A stretch of DNA of 35,742 nucleotides. Origin: a virus. The notes below the pieces were generated by a model. It had not been told where the DNA came from, searched no databases, and saw only the letters and a list, made by a program, of their open reading frames with translations. The stretch spans positions 1-35,742 of the IMG/VR virus record IMGVR_UViG_3300038825_000899. One strand, written 5' to 3'. Below, piece after piece: positions 14,447 to 22,436 of this stretch. Within the stretch, counting starts at the first letter, position 1. Each line of letters begins with the position of its first letter. The position numbers and the translations under genes were made by a program.

Positions 14447-17400
14447 AATCAATGATAAGTAATATAAGTGCTGGTTTAGCTAGTGGCGGTACAGTTGATG
14501 GTGATTTAACTATTACTGGAGATTTTAAAGTTGAAGGTGCTGGTAGTTTTGCTTATGATGAAGTAATTGAAGGAACGCTTGGATTAAGTAGTCATTTATT
14601 TATTGTATCAAATAGTTTAATTGCATCTGTAAACAGTGCTGGTCAAACTGGTACATCAAGCAACAGAATAAAACTTAAAAACTTTAGCAATGGTAATATG
14701 GAGTTTTTATTAGAAAACTCTGCTTATGATTATGTATTTCCTGATGGAAAATTTGGCATCGGCACATCCTCGCCTCAAGGTAATTTATCAATTACTGCAT
14801 CTTCAAATCCTCTAATTACTATAACAGAAACAACTTCAGGAACTGGGGCATCAGGCGGTATAGCATTTAGCAATCAAACTGAGACAACTTATAGAAAAGG
14901 CGGTATTTATTTTAATAGAACTGAATCCACTGCTAATAGAGGATATATTGGAATAGCTTTAGATGGTAATGCTAGTTCTTCTAATGTAGATGCAGACTGG
15001 GCTGGTAATACTAAAATGGCTATTACTTATGAAGGTAATGTCGGCATAGGCACAACTGCGCCTCAAAGTAATTTAGAAATTTCAGACTCTTCTAGTGGCG
15101 TTGGTGGTGTTTTAAGACTTAGCTCTCCATCTAGTCATAACGATAAAAAAAGAGTTGATTTTGCTAGTGATGGAACAGTCTATCATAGAATCCAAGCAGA
15201 TGCTAATACTGGTCAAATGCTTATAGGAAATATCTCAGGAAGTGGTAGCAGTGTAAGATTAATAACTAATAATATAGCAAGATTAATAGTAGATGATAAC
15301 TCTCGCATTAGTCTATCTAATAATGATAGTGGTTCGAGTTCAACAATATTTGGTTCTTCTGCTGGTAATGCTTTAACAAGTAATGCTCAAGGCAATTCAG
15401 CTTTTGGGCATGAATCATTATTAAGTAATACAGACGCAGATAGGAATACTGGATTTGGATACCAAACTATAAGAGCAGTTACAACTGGTTCTAACAACAC
15501 AGCAGTTGGTTATGAAGCAGTGAGAGGTGGAAATGGAACTTATACTCAAAATACTGGAGTTGGTGGTCATAGTTTGTATTCTGTATACGGATCAGTTGGT
15601 AATAGTGCATTGGGATTTAGGTCAGCAGAAAAAACTTCTAGCGGTAGCTATAATGTAGCAGTAGGTTGGCTTTCTTTATATGAAAATCAAACTGGAGGAA
15701 ATAACACAGCTATCGGTACTTCTGCAATGCAAGGTGCTAGTGGTAATTCTCATAGCAATAATACTGCTGTAGGTTATCAATCTATGTTTTCAGTAACTAT
15801 TTCTGCTGGTTCTACAGCAGTAGGTGCTTACTCACAAAATAAACTTACAAGTGGTGCTGGAAATACATCTTTAGGAAATACAAGTTTATACCATAACCAA
15901 ACTGGTACTAGCAATGTTGCAATAGGTTATGAAAGTATGACTGGTTCTAGTGGTAATTCTCATTCTAACAACACCGCTATAGGGTATCAAAGTTTAAAAG
16001 GAGTTACTACTGGAAGTAATAATACCGCACTAGGCAGAGAAGCACTATATAGTGAAACTACATCTTCATCATTAGTTGCTGTAGGTTCTAAAGCTATGTA
16101 TTCTTCTAATGGAGGTTCACTTAATACTAGCGTTGGTGTAAATTCTATGTTTTACAACGTAAATGGTCAACAAAATACAGCAGTAGGGCATACTGCGATG
16201 CAAGGTGTATCAGGTAATTCTCATAGCTATAATACAGCTATAGGTCATAGAAGTATATTTTCTGTTACTACTGGGGCTCAAAATAGTGGCATAGGATATA
16301 AGTCATTAGAGCTTTTAACGACTGGAATTAGTAATACTGGATTAGGTGGTCGTGCATTAAATAGCCAAACAACTGCAAGTTATAATACCGCAGTAGGGCA
16401 ACAAGCCTCAAGGATGAATGAAACTGGTAGTAATAATACATCCGTTGGCTATGAGGCAATGAAAGGTGTAGCAAGTAACTCGCACTCAAACAATACTGCT
16501 GTAGGTTATCAAAGTATGTTATCTGTTACTACTGGTGGTGCTAATAATGCAATAGGAAAAGAATCTTTATATTCATTGACTACTGGTGGAGAAAATACGG
16601 CTATTGGTAGAGGTGCATCATATTCTACAACTGTTGCTAGTGAAAATATCGCAATTGGTACTCAATCATTATATAATAATACTGCTGGAAAAAGAAATGT
16701 TGCAGTAGGTCTTTACTCTCAGAATGCTGGAAATCTAACTGTAGAAGGACAAATAGCTGGTAATGTTTCACTTGGTTATTCTGCAAGTTATAATAATGTA
16801 ACTGGTATTAGAAATACGGCTCTTGGATATGAGTCAATGAAAGGTGTTAGTGGTAATTCGCATAGTTACAATACTGCCGTAGGTCATTCAAGTTTATATA
16901 GTGTTACTAGTGGACAACAAAATAGTGCGATTGGAAACGCATCATTGTATTTAAATACATCAGGTAATTATAACGTAGGAACGGGATATGAGTCTTTAGC
17001 TTATAATCAAACTGGAGTTGCAAATACTGCTGTAGGTCATTCATCTCAAAGAGGTGTAAGTGGCAATTCTCATTCAAATAACACCTCAGTAGGTTATCAA
17101 AGTTTATACTCAGTTACTACTGGTAGTTATAATACCGCTCTTGGTTGGAAAGCTGGTGTTGGAATAACGACTGGATTGCAAAATGTTTTGCTTGGAGGTC
17201 AAGCTGGAAAATTAGTAACTACTGGTGGAGATAACGTAGTAGTAGGATACAATGCTTTAGTAGCAACTAGTAATAATGTTCAAAAAAATATTGCTATAGG
17301 TACACAAGCATTAGAAAACTCAAATACTAGCAATGGTGTTGCAATAGGTTGGCAAGCTTTAAAAAATCAAACGAATGGTGTTGGTAACATAGCAATAGGT

Positions 17401-18930
17401 TATCAAGCTGCTCAATCTATGACTACAAATGTTAATAATACAATTATAGGATATAATGCATTTAGACTTGCTGATAGTGCTGAAGATAATAATGTGGTTA
17501 TTGGACTTGATGCTGGTGGAGCTATCAATCATGCTAATGCAGATGATAACGTAATTGTTGGATACCATGCTGGGTATGGTGGAGCTAATGCTTTAAGTAA
17601 AAGTGTTGCTATAGGTTCTAATGCTTTAGATGCAACTGGAGCAAATTCATCAACTGGTCAAATAGCTATTGGATACGAAACTCTTACTGATTTAACATCA
17701 GGTGCTAGTAATACAGCAATAGGTTATCTCTCAAGTCAATATAACGTAACTGGCGATGGTAATACATCGCTTGGTTATGAATCATTAAAAGGAGCATCAG
17801 GGCAATCACATTCAGGCAATACTGCGGTTGGATACAGAAGTTTAACGTCAATTACTACTTCAAGTAATTCTACTGCAATAGGGTATAAAGCATTACAAGG
17901 TTTACAAGCTGGAAATGCAAATTTAGCTATAGGGTATGAATCATCTAAATTTTTGACTGGTGGTGCTGCAAATATTACTATTGGACATCAAGCAATGTTA
18001 AACGCTACTAATATTTCATCTGCGATTTTTATTGGAGCAAATGCTGGAGATGCAATAACAACTTCTATAGATCCAAATGGTACAATAGGGATTGGATACA
18101 ATGCTCTTACTGCTTTAACGTCAGGTGCTAATAATACGGCTATCGGATATGAAGCATTAGACTCTATAACGACATCTAGTGGAAATACTGCTATTGGATA
18201 TAATGCTGGAAAAGGCGGTTCTAATGCTAATTTTACATTAAATGTTTTTATCGGTAAAAACTCAGGTAATATTAGCTCAGGAGATGGTGGTGATTCTTTA
18301 TATAATATTGGATTAGGAAACGATACACTTACAAGTTTAGGTGGTGGAGATAAAAATATAGCTATTGGTAGAGCATCAGGTGATGGTATTACATCAGGAA
18401 GTAAAAACATTTTACTTGGATATGGTGCGGATACAAGTGTTGCAGGTGGTCAGCAACAGATTGTTATTGGCGATGAACTTGTTGGAACAGCAAATACAAG
18501 AGTTCACATTGGAAATAGTACAAGTCATATTTATAATGATTATAATACTAATGCTACTTGGACACACTCTTCTGATGAAAGACAAAAGAAAGAAATAAAA
18601 GATGATACATTAGGTCTTGAGTTTATAAACGATATAAGACCAGTAACATATAAGCATAAATCACCAAGCGAATTTCCAAAAGAATGGGATGCTTATGATG
18701 AGAATGATAAAGAACCTATGGGTGGCGATAAAGTCATACATGGTTTAATTGCTCAAGAAGTAAAACAAGCATTGGATAAGCAAGGCATAGATACTTTTAG
18801 TGGATGGGATGAAAATCCTGATGGCAGACAGAGTGTATCTTTTGAAGCATTTGTTCTTCCTTTAATCAAAGCGGTACAAGAATTAAGTGCCGAAGTAAAT
18901 AAACTTAAACAACAACTCAAGGATAAATAA
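14440..18930 (+). CDS. Giant repeat fibre with C-terminal peptidase S74 chaperone (1496 aa)
   Basis: The N-terminal 300 residues hold anchor-like segments with FGIGTSSPQGNLSI-type motifs common in S74 fibres. From about residue 300 to 1340 runs a long array of short units of the type NTAIGYQSL..VTTGS, like the trimeric beta-roll heads of YadA-type adhesins. The C-terminus has the S74 intramolecular chaperone: SSDERQKKEI (Ser1377-Ser1378) with GLEFINDIRPVTYKHK, HGLIAQEVKQAL, then a coiled coil (LIKAVQELSAEVNKLKQQL). In this family the chaperone guides trimer folding and then cuts itself off before the Ser-Asp, which would release about 119 residues. It should be the host-binding or surface-binding fibre. 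Its place directly after coat genes, not after the tail tip, is unusual. Confidence 0.93.
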   Translation: MLKSMISNISAGLASGGTVDGDLTITGDFKVEGAGSFAYDEVIEGTLGLSSHLFIVSNSLIASVNSAGQTGTSSNRIKLKNFSNGNMEFLLENSAYDYVFPDGKFGIGTSSPQGNLSITASSNPLITITETTSGTGASGGIAFSNQTETTYRKGGIYFNRTESTANRGYIGIALDGNASSSNVDADWAGNTKMAITYEGNVGIGTTAPQSNLEISDSSSGVGGVLRLSSPSSHNDKKRVDFASDGTVYHRIQADANTGQMLIGNISGSGSSVRLITNNIARLIVDDNSRISLSNNDSGSSSTIFGSSAGNALTSNAQGNSAFGHESLLSNTDADRNTGFGYQTIRAVTTGSNNTAVGYEAVRGGNGTYTQNTGVGGHSLYSVYGSVGNSALGFRSAEKTSSGSYNVAVGWLSLYENQTGGNNTAIGTSAMQGASGNSHSNNTAVGYQSMFSVTISAGSTAVGAYSQNKLTSGAGNTSLGNTSLYHNQTGTSNVAIGYESMTGSSGNSHSNNTAIGYQSLKGVTTGSNNTALGREALYSETTSSSLVAVGSKAMYSSNGGSLNTSVGVNSMFYNVNGQQNTAVGHTAMQGVSGNSHSYNTAIGHRSIFSVTTGAQNSGIGYKSLELLTTGISNTGLGGRALNSQTTASYNTAVGQQASRMNETGSNNTSVGYEAMKGVASNSHSNNTAVGYQSMLSVTTGGANNAIGKESLYSLTTGGENTAIGRGASYSTTVASENIAIGTQSLYNNTAGKRNVAVGLYSQNAGNLTVEGQIAGNVSLGYSASYNNVTGIRNTALGYESMKGVSGNSHSYNTAVGHSSLYSVTSGQQNSAIGNASLYLNTSGNYNVGTGYESLAYNQTGVANTAVGHSSQRGVSGNSHSNNTSVGYQSLYSVTTGSYNTALGWKAGVGITTGLQNVLLGGQAGKLVTTGGDNVVVGYNALVATSNNVQKNIAIGTQALENSNTSNGVAIGWQALKNQTNGVGNIAIGYQAAQSMTTNVNNTIIGYNAFRLADSAEDNNVVIGLDAGGAINHANADDNVIVGYHAGYGGANALSKSVAIGSNALDATGANSSTGQIAIGYETLTDLTSGASNTAIGYLSSQYNVTGDGNTSLGYESLKGASGQSHSGNTAVGYRSLTSITTSSNSTAIGYKALQGLQAGNANLAIGYESSKFLTGGAANITIGHQAMLNATNISSAIFIGANAGDAITTSIDPNGTIGIGYNALTALTSGANNTAIGYEALDSITTSSGNTAIGYNAGKGGSNANFTLNVFIGKNSGNISSGDGGDSLYNIGLGNDTLTSLGGGDKNIAIGRASGDGITSGSKNILLGYGADTSVAGGQQQIVIGDELVGTANTRVHIGNSTSHIYNDYNTNATWTHSSDERQKKEIKDDTLGLEFINDIRPVTYKHKSPSEFPKEWDAYDENDKEPMGGDKVIHGLIAQEVKQALDKQGIDTFSGWDENPDGRQSVSFEAFVLPLIKAVQELSAEVNKLKQQLKDK
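15340..18510 (+). repeat. Protein-level repeat array inside the fibre gene
   Basis: Dozens of roughly 20-residue units built on N(T/V)A(I/V)G, spaced by TTG or SGN turns. A higher-order marker, GNSHSNNTAVGYQS or close variants, appears seven times (near 15742, 15951, 16212, 16472, 16851, 17062 and 17800). Synonymous codons differ between copies, so selection acts on the protein and the units are old rather than freshly duplicated. Confidence 0.9.
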
Positions 18931-19253
18931 TGAAAAACTATAAAGCAATGAAATCTGCTAAAAGTTGGTCAGTAAAGAAAGCTAAGATTGTTGATTCTCC
19001 ATCAGTTTCTGAAGTCAAAGATGATGACGGAAATGTAGTAAGAGAAGCACAAGCAGAGCAATCTCGTGATGAACTACAATTAGTAAGAAAACAATGGGAT
19101 GCTAGTAGCGGTAAAGCACTAGATGATGCAGTTCAATCATTTAGCTTAGAGCAAGTAGCTAGAGAAATTCAATCTTGTAAAGATAGAGCATCTGAAGCAC
19201 AAGCTGAACAAGCTGATTGGGAAGAACTAGAAAAAGACTTAAAAGCACTTTAA
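18930..19253 (+). CDS. Hypothetical helical protein after the fibre (107 aa)
   Basis: A lysine-rich start (MKNYKAMKSAKSWSVKKAKI) and a Glu/Ala/Gln-rich helical body (VREAQAEQSRDELQLVRKQW; EQADWEELEKDLKAL). It overlaps the fibre stop by one base (TAATG) and is probably co-translated. It may be a fibre chaperone or adaptor, but this is position-based inference only. Confidence 0.75.
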   Translation: MKNYKAMKSAKSWSVKKAKIVDSPSVSEVKDDDGNVVREAQAEQSRDELQLVRKQWDASSGKALDDAVQSFSLEQVAREIQSCKDRASEAQAEQADWEELEKDLKAL

Positions 19254-19288
19254 TCAACCTGGTCACTTATAGCACATAAAGGTAAATA

Positions 19289-19507
19289 ATGGCTAAAAAA
19301 GAAAAACAAAAGCTAAATCTCTTCGATAAAGAGTATGATATAGATGACTTGACTGATGAGCAAAAAGCTATGGTAAATCATATTGCTGATCTTGAAAACA
19401 AGATTGGCTCTATGGCATTTAACGTAGACCAAATGACTGTCGGAAAAGAGGCGTTCATATCTCGTCTTAAAGAGTCTTTAGAATCTGAGGACAAAGAAGA
19501 AGAGTAA
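19289..19507 (+). CDS. Small acidic phage protein (72 aa)
   Basis: The blocks QKLNLFDKEYDIDDLTDEQK, NHIADLENKI and AFNVDQMTVGKEAFISRLKE match a small protein I have seen beside fibre genes in marine phages (possibly DUF6447, from memory). It may pair with the previous helical protein. It overlaps the next gene by one base. Confidence 0.75.
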   Translation: MAKKEKQKLNLFDKEYDIDDLTDEQKAMVNHIADLENKIGSMAFNVDQMTVGKEAFISRLKESLESEDKEEE

Positions 19508-19791
19508 TGCTAGTACGAAAATGCGCACAAGGTCATAAGGTTTATATATTTAAACCTAGGACAAAAGAAAACGCTACATACACTTTTAGTGAGAGTGAGT
19601 CGGTTTCATTTGATGCGCAGAATAAATCGTACGTTGTGACAAGTGACGGAGCAGTGGTCAAAAGAACAGATTCTTGGACTACTGCTCAGTCCAGTTATGA
19701 TAAAGAATGTAAAAACTTACATGCTAATACAACTGGGCCATTAATTATTGGAAAGCACACATTAGTAAACGGAGTAGCGACAGAACTATAA
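19507..19791 (+). CDS. Hypothetical protein (94 aa)
   Basis: The protein begins MLVRKCAQGHKVYIFKPRTK and has alternating beta-type sequence up to about residue 45 with TSDGAVVKRTDSW. No motif is recognised. It overlaps its neighbours by one base on each side, within an unbroken small-gene string. Confidence 0.7.
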   Translation: MLVRKCAQGHKVYIFKPRTKENATYTFSESESVSFDAQNKSYVVTSDGAVVKRTDSWTTAQSSYDKECKNLHANTTGPLIIGKHTLVNGVATEL

Positions 19792-19910
19792 TGGAAGAAA
19801 ATTGGACAGATTATTTAAAAATAATAATATTTTTATTTTTAGTATTAGGCGGTTTAGTGTTGCTTGGTAGCTGCGATGGTGGCTGGTCTATAGCTGGCTA
19901 TGAGGTATGA
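19791..19910 (+). CDS. Micro-membrane or lipoprotein-like peptide (39 aa)
   Basis: The N-terminus MEENWTDYLK leads into a membrane helix IIIFLFLVLGGLVLLGSC, then DGGWSIAGYEV. LLGSC resembles a lipobox, so it could be a tiny lipoprotein, perhaps an outer-spanin-like partner. The acidic N-terminus is poor for a signal peptide, so a plain membrane peptide is as likely. It overlaps the previous stop (TAATG) and the next start (ATGA). Confidence 0.68.
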   Translation: MEENWTDYLKIIIFLFLVLGGLVLLGSCDGGWSIAGYEV

Positions 19911-20227
19911 GCGATGAAAAGAGTTACAATCCACAAACAGCGCGGAGCTACAAAGCTGGAATCGTTGATGATAATCTGTCTTTGCATATCAACGCTAAGT
20001 GGCTTTTGCAAGGTATTGTTCTCATCGCTGGACTTGTTTATACGTACAATGAGATTACGCAGTCAATTAGAGATAATGACAGAAGAATTGACGAACTTGA
20101 GCAGCGAGTTGCTGACCTCAAGTCAATACATGATGCTGAGATGAAAGAGATTGAAGCATGGTACAAGAAAAGCGTTCAGGTCGACCTAAATCCATTAAAT
20201 ATTTTTGGAAAACAGAAACGAAAATAG
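19907..20227 (+). CDS. Single-pass membrane protein with coiled coil (106 aa)
   Basis: A cytoplasmic-type N-terminus, one membrane helix (WLLQGIVLIAGLVYTYNEI, about residues 33-51), then a periplasmic or cytosolic coiled coil (RRIDELEQRVADLKS). This resembles an inner-membrane spanin or holin-accessory protein. It lies in a run of membrane genes before the lysozyme-like gene. Confidence 0.75.
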   Translation: MSDEKSYNPQTARSYKAGIVDDNLSLHINAKWLLQGIVLIAGLVYTYNEITQSIRDNDRRIDELEQRVADLKSIHDAEMKEIEAWYKKSVQVDLNPLNIFGKQKRK

Positions 20228-20301
20228 AGCTATCTGAAGATGACTTTAATCATAACTATTTTATTAATCGAGAGTTGCGGAGAGTAAAGAATGCCACGTA
20301 A
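20158..20301 (+). CDS. Possible small basic protein (47 aa)
   Basis: The sequence MVQEKRSGRPKSIKYFWKTE, then TKIELSEDDFNHNYFINREL, looks protein-like and fills the gap before the next gene. It overlaps its neighbours by 70 and 11 bases. The large overlap weakens the call. A 15-codon frame (20240-20287, MTLIITILLIESCGE) competes with it. Confidence 0.45.
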   Translation: MVQEKRSGRPKSIKYFWKTETKIELSEDDFNHNYFINRELRRVKNAT

Positions 20302-20482
20302 GAAAAAACGTACAAGATCACGCGTAAACGAAGCTGGTAATTATACAAAGCCTGCACTTAGAAAAAGATTATTTTATCGCATAAAAGCAGGAAGCAAGGG
20401 CGGACCGGCTGGAAAGTGGAGTGGTCGTAAGGCCCAAATGTTAGCGCGAGCATATAAAAAAGCTGGTGGTGGATACAGATAA
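20291..20482 (+). CDS. Basic KGG...GGGYR protein (63 aa)
   Basis: A lysine/arginine-rich start (MPRKKKRTRSR), then KAGSKGGPAGKWSGRKAQML and a YKKAGGGYR end. This ending and the GxWS.RKAQ core are familiar from small proteins in marine phage genomes. It probably binds nucleic acid or peptidoglycan, but its function is unknown. It overlaps the next gene by one base. Confidence 0.8.
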   Translation: MPRKKKRTRSRVNEAGNYTKPALRKRLFYRIKAGSKGGPAGKWSGRKAQMLARAYKKAGGGYR

Positions 20483-20730
20483 TGGCACTTAAAAAATCAC
20501 AAAAAAGCCTCAAAAAATGGACAAAACAGAAATGGGGATACGTCAACCCAAAAGATAGCAAAAAGCCTCGTAGAAAGCGCGGTAGATATCTTCCTGCTAG
20601 TGTACGTGCATCCATGACACCATCACAAAAGGCATATGAGAATAGAAGAAAACGCGCTGCAAGCAAACGAGGCAAGCAACGTGCTAAATACAGTAAATCA
20701 ACTAGAGCAAAAGTCAGGAGAGCTAGATGA
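20482..20730 (+). CDS. Basic KKWTKQKWG protein (82 aa)
   Basis: The motif LKKWTKQKWGYVNPKDSKKP with RYLPASVRASMTPSQKAYEN resembles a small basic family found in phages (I believe DUF5872, from memory). It is about one third Lys/Arg, so it must bind something polyanionic such as DNA. Together with the genes on both sides it forms a cluster of basic proteins within the membrane/lysis block. Confidence 0.82.
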   Translation: MALKKSQKSLKKWTKQKWGYVNPKDSKKPRRKRGRYLPASVRASMTPSQKAYENRRKRAASKRGKQRAKYSKSTRAKVRRAR

Positions 20731-21053
20731 CCGAACTTGCGGAACTTTATCTTCAGCTAGGCAGTGCTGGAATGGTATGTATTTTATTTGGCTACTTGCT
20801 AATGAATTTAGTTAATAGTCAAAAAGAACAAACAGATGATTTAGAGTCAATTCGCTCTGATTTGAGCAAAATGAGCGCAGAACTAAGTAATACGCAAAAC
20901 ATTTGTATTAAGCTTATTGATTCAATTAATAATTTTAAAGGTTCTATCAATGACAAAATAGATCGGAAGTTTGATAGGCAAGATGAGAACTTAGAAGATT
21001 TAAGTAAAAGCGTTGCATATCTGCAAGGCAAAAACAATGGTGGTTCAAAATGA
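20727..21053 (+). CDS. Holin-like membrane protein with coiled coil (108 aa)
   Basis: One N-terminal membrane helix (GSAGMVCILFGYLLMNLVN, residues 12-30) is followed by a long coiled coil to the C-terminus. This is the layout of BhlA/UviB-type holins or holin-accessory proteins. It overlaps both neighbours by 4 bases (ATGA). The function is inferred from layout and from the nearby lysozyme-like gene. Confidence 0.68.
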   Translation: MTELAELYLQLGSAGMVCILFGYLLMNLVNSQKEQTDDLESIRSDLSKMSAELSNTQNICIKLIDSINNFKGSINDKIDRKFDRQDENLEDLSKSVAYLQGKNNGGSK

Positions 21054-21301
21054 TTACATATCGCGGTGAAAGATTTAGTGGTTATAATAAACCAAAGCGT
21101 ACTCCGGGTAAGCGTAAGAAATTTGCAGTGCTTGCTAAAGTGGGTAAGAAAGTGAAGTTAATACGTTATGGCGATCCAAATATGCGTATTAAAAAAAGCA
21201 GTCCTGCTAGGCGTAAATCTTTTAGAGCCAGGCATAAATGTGATACGCCTGCTGGTAAGAATAAGCTAACTGCACGTTACTGGAGTTGTAAAAAATGGTA
21301 A
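21050..21301 (+). CDS. Basic RRKSFRARH...YWSCKKW protein (83 aa)
   Basis: The blocks KLIRYGDPNMRIKKSSPARR, KSFRARHKCD and LTARYWSCKKW define a small phage family I recognise (I believe DUF6321, from memory). Two cysteines and a histidine (HKCD, WSCK) could bind zinc. It is strongly basic. Its function is unknown; constant presence in marine phages implies a structural or DNA-linked role. Confidence 0.85.
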   Translation: MITYRGERFSGYNKPKRTPGKRKKFAVLAKVGKKVKLIRYGDPNMRIKKSSPARRKSFRARHKCDTPAGKNKLTARYWSCKKW

Positions 21302-21534
21302 AGTTAAATACCAATGTATCTATTGAGAATGTTATTACAATAGTAGTTCTTATTGGCTCTATGACACTTGCTTTTGGTTTTATGAAGTCAGATGTTAGTA
21401 GCATAAAAAAGGAATTAGACCTTAAAATAGATACGCGTCAATACGAAGCTGACGAAGACTTAGTTAATTACAAACTCGATGTTATTATGCAAGACATCGA
21501 TGAAATAAAGCAAATACTCAAGGAAAGAAAATAA
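21295..21534 (+). CDS. Small membrane protein with coiled coil (79 aa)
   Basis: One membrane helix (VITIVVLIGSMTLAFGFM, about residues 13-30) and a C-terminal coiled coil (SSIKKELDLKI; LDVIMQDIDEIKQILKER). It is similar in layout to the proteins at 19907 and 20727. It overlaps the previous gene by 7 bases. It is a possible lysis accessory protein. Confidence 0.7.
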   Translation: MVKLNTNVSIENVITIVVLIGSMTLAFGFMKSDVSSIKKELDLKIDTRQYEADEDLVNYKLDVIMQDIDEIKQILKERK

Positions 21535-21535
21535 T

Positions 21536-21769
21536 ATGGAATGGTTATCACTTAGTAATGCAGCATATATGCTAGTAATTATTTTAGGTGCAGTAGGAAC
21601 AGTTGCTGCTGTGCGTTATAGACCTTTAATTAAAGAAATAAAAGAAGTAGCACAGAAATATCACGATGCTAAGAAAGATGGTAAGATATCTAAGCAAGAA
21701 CAGCAAGCAATTGCAAAAGAATGCATGGATGTTATTGTTGCTATTGGCAGATTAGTGTGGAAGTTCTAA
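21536..21769 (+). CDS. Small membrane protein, possible holin (77 aa)
   Basis: An N-terminal membrane helix (AAYMLVIILGAVGTVAAV), then a helix-turn-helix with DAKKDGKISKQEQQAIAKEC, which looks like an EF-hand-type loop (D.KKDGKIS), and a hydrophobic tail (VIVAIGRLVWKF). Its place directly before the lysozyme-like gene makes holin the best guess. Confidence 0.62.
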   Translation: MEWLSLSNAAYMLVIILGAVGTVAAVRYRPLIKEIKEVAQKYHDAKKDGKISKQEQQAIAKECMDVIVAIGRLVWKF

Positions 21770-22252
21770 ATGGTCAATAAAGACCAAATGCTAAATCTCA
21801 TTGATGAGACATTGCATGACATTGGCCTGCATAGTCAGGAAGCAGTGTCACTTGTATATAATACTGGTCTTGTCGAATCAAAGTATGAGTACTTATATCA
21901 AAAAGGTGGTAACAATGTAGCACGTGGATTCTTTCAGTGTGAACCACACAACGCCGTTGATATATGTAAGAACTACCTCGCATATAGAGAAGATTTAATG
22001 CGTGAGGTAGCTAATGCTTGTATGTTAGATTGGCGTTTTTTTACTGGTCCAAATGAAGATGCTTGGCGCATTATTTTAACGTATAACGTCAAAGCACAAA
22101 TTGCTTTTTGTAGATTGCATTGGCGTAGAGTACCACAAAAACTACCAAAGACATTATTAGACCAAGCTCGTCAATGGAAGCAATATTATAACACTGCACG
22201 TGGGAAAGGCACTGTCGACCATTTTGTTAAGATAGTAGAAGCATATGGATAA
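21770..22252 (+). CDS. Lysozyme-like endolysin or transglycosylase (160 aa)
   Basis: The segment NTGLVESKYEYL (Glu36, with ESKY) followed by GGNNVARGFFQCEPHNAVDI has the layout of a lysozyme-fold active site: catalytic Glu, then a loop resembling GxxQ. LTYNVKAQIAFCRLHWRRVP and a Trp/Tyr-rich end complete the fold. It probably cuts peptidoglycan at lysis or at DNA entry. There is no signal peptide, so export through a holin is expected. Confidence 0.68.
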   Translation: MVNKDQMLNLIDETLHDIGLHSQEAVSLVYNTGLVESKYEYLYQKGGNNVARGFFQCEPHNAVDICKNYLAYREDLMREVANACMLDWRFFTGPNEDAWRIILTYNVKAQIAFCRLHWRRVPQKLPKTLLDQARQWKQYYNTARGKGTVDHFVKIVEAYG

Positions 22253-22436
22253 CGAAGTACAAAAAATAGAAAACATTATAGAAGTAATGTGCAGGCTCAA
22301 AGAGTTAGAAAAAGAACTGCGCCGTGACTACAACGCACATGGTGAAATATTCTCGCTCATTCTTGCTTTAATAGCGACTGCTGAGATACCAAATATTACA
22401 TTACTCCCAAACATTGAGGACATGGCTAGAGCATGA
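22245..22436 (+). CDS. Small helical protein (63 aa)
   Basis: A charged coiled helix (VQKIENIIEVMCRLKELEKE) and a hydrophobic helix (IFSLILALIATAEI). It overlaps the endolysin-like gene by 8 bases and the next gene by 4. Unrecognised; it may be a regulator of the lysis protein or part of the neck. Confidence 0.65.
   Translation: MDNEVQKIENIIEVMCRLKELEKELRRDYNAHGEIFSLILALIATAEIPNITLLPNIEDMARA

Noticed and set aside
17988-18410. Minus-strand Pro-rich frame opposite the fibre repeats
   Set aside because: It is an artefact of the Gly/Asn-rich repeats on the plus strand.
15340-18510. CRISPR-like or recent tandem DNA repeat in the fibre gene
   Set aside because: The repeats are at protein level with different synonymous codons, irregular spacing and an open frame throughout.
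20240-20287. A 15-codon frame MTLIITILLIESCGE
   Set aside because: It is too short and overlaps a longer, more protein-like frame (20158-20301).
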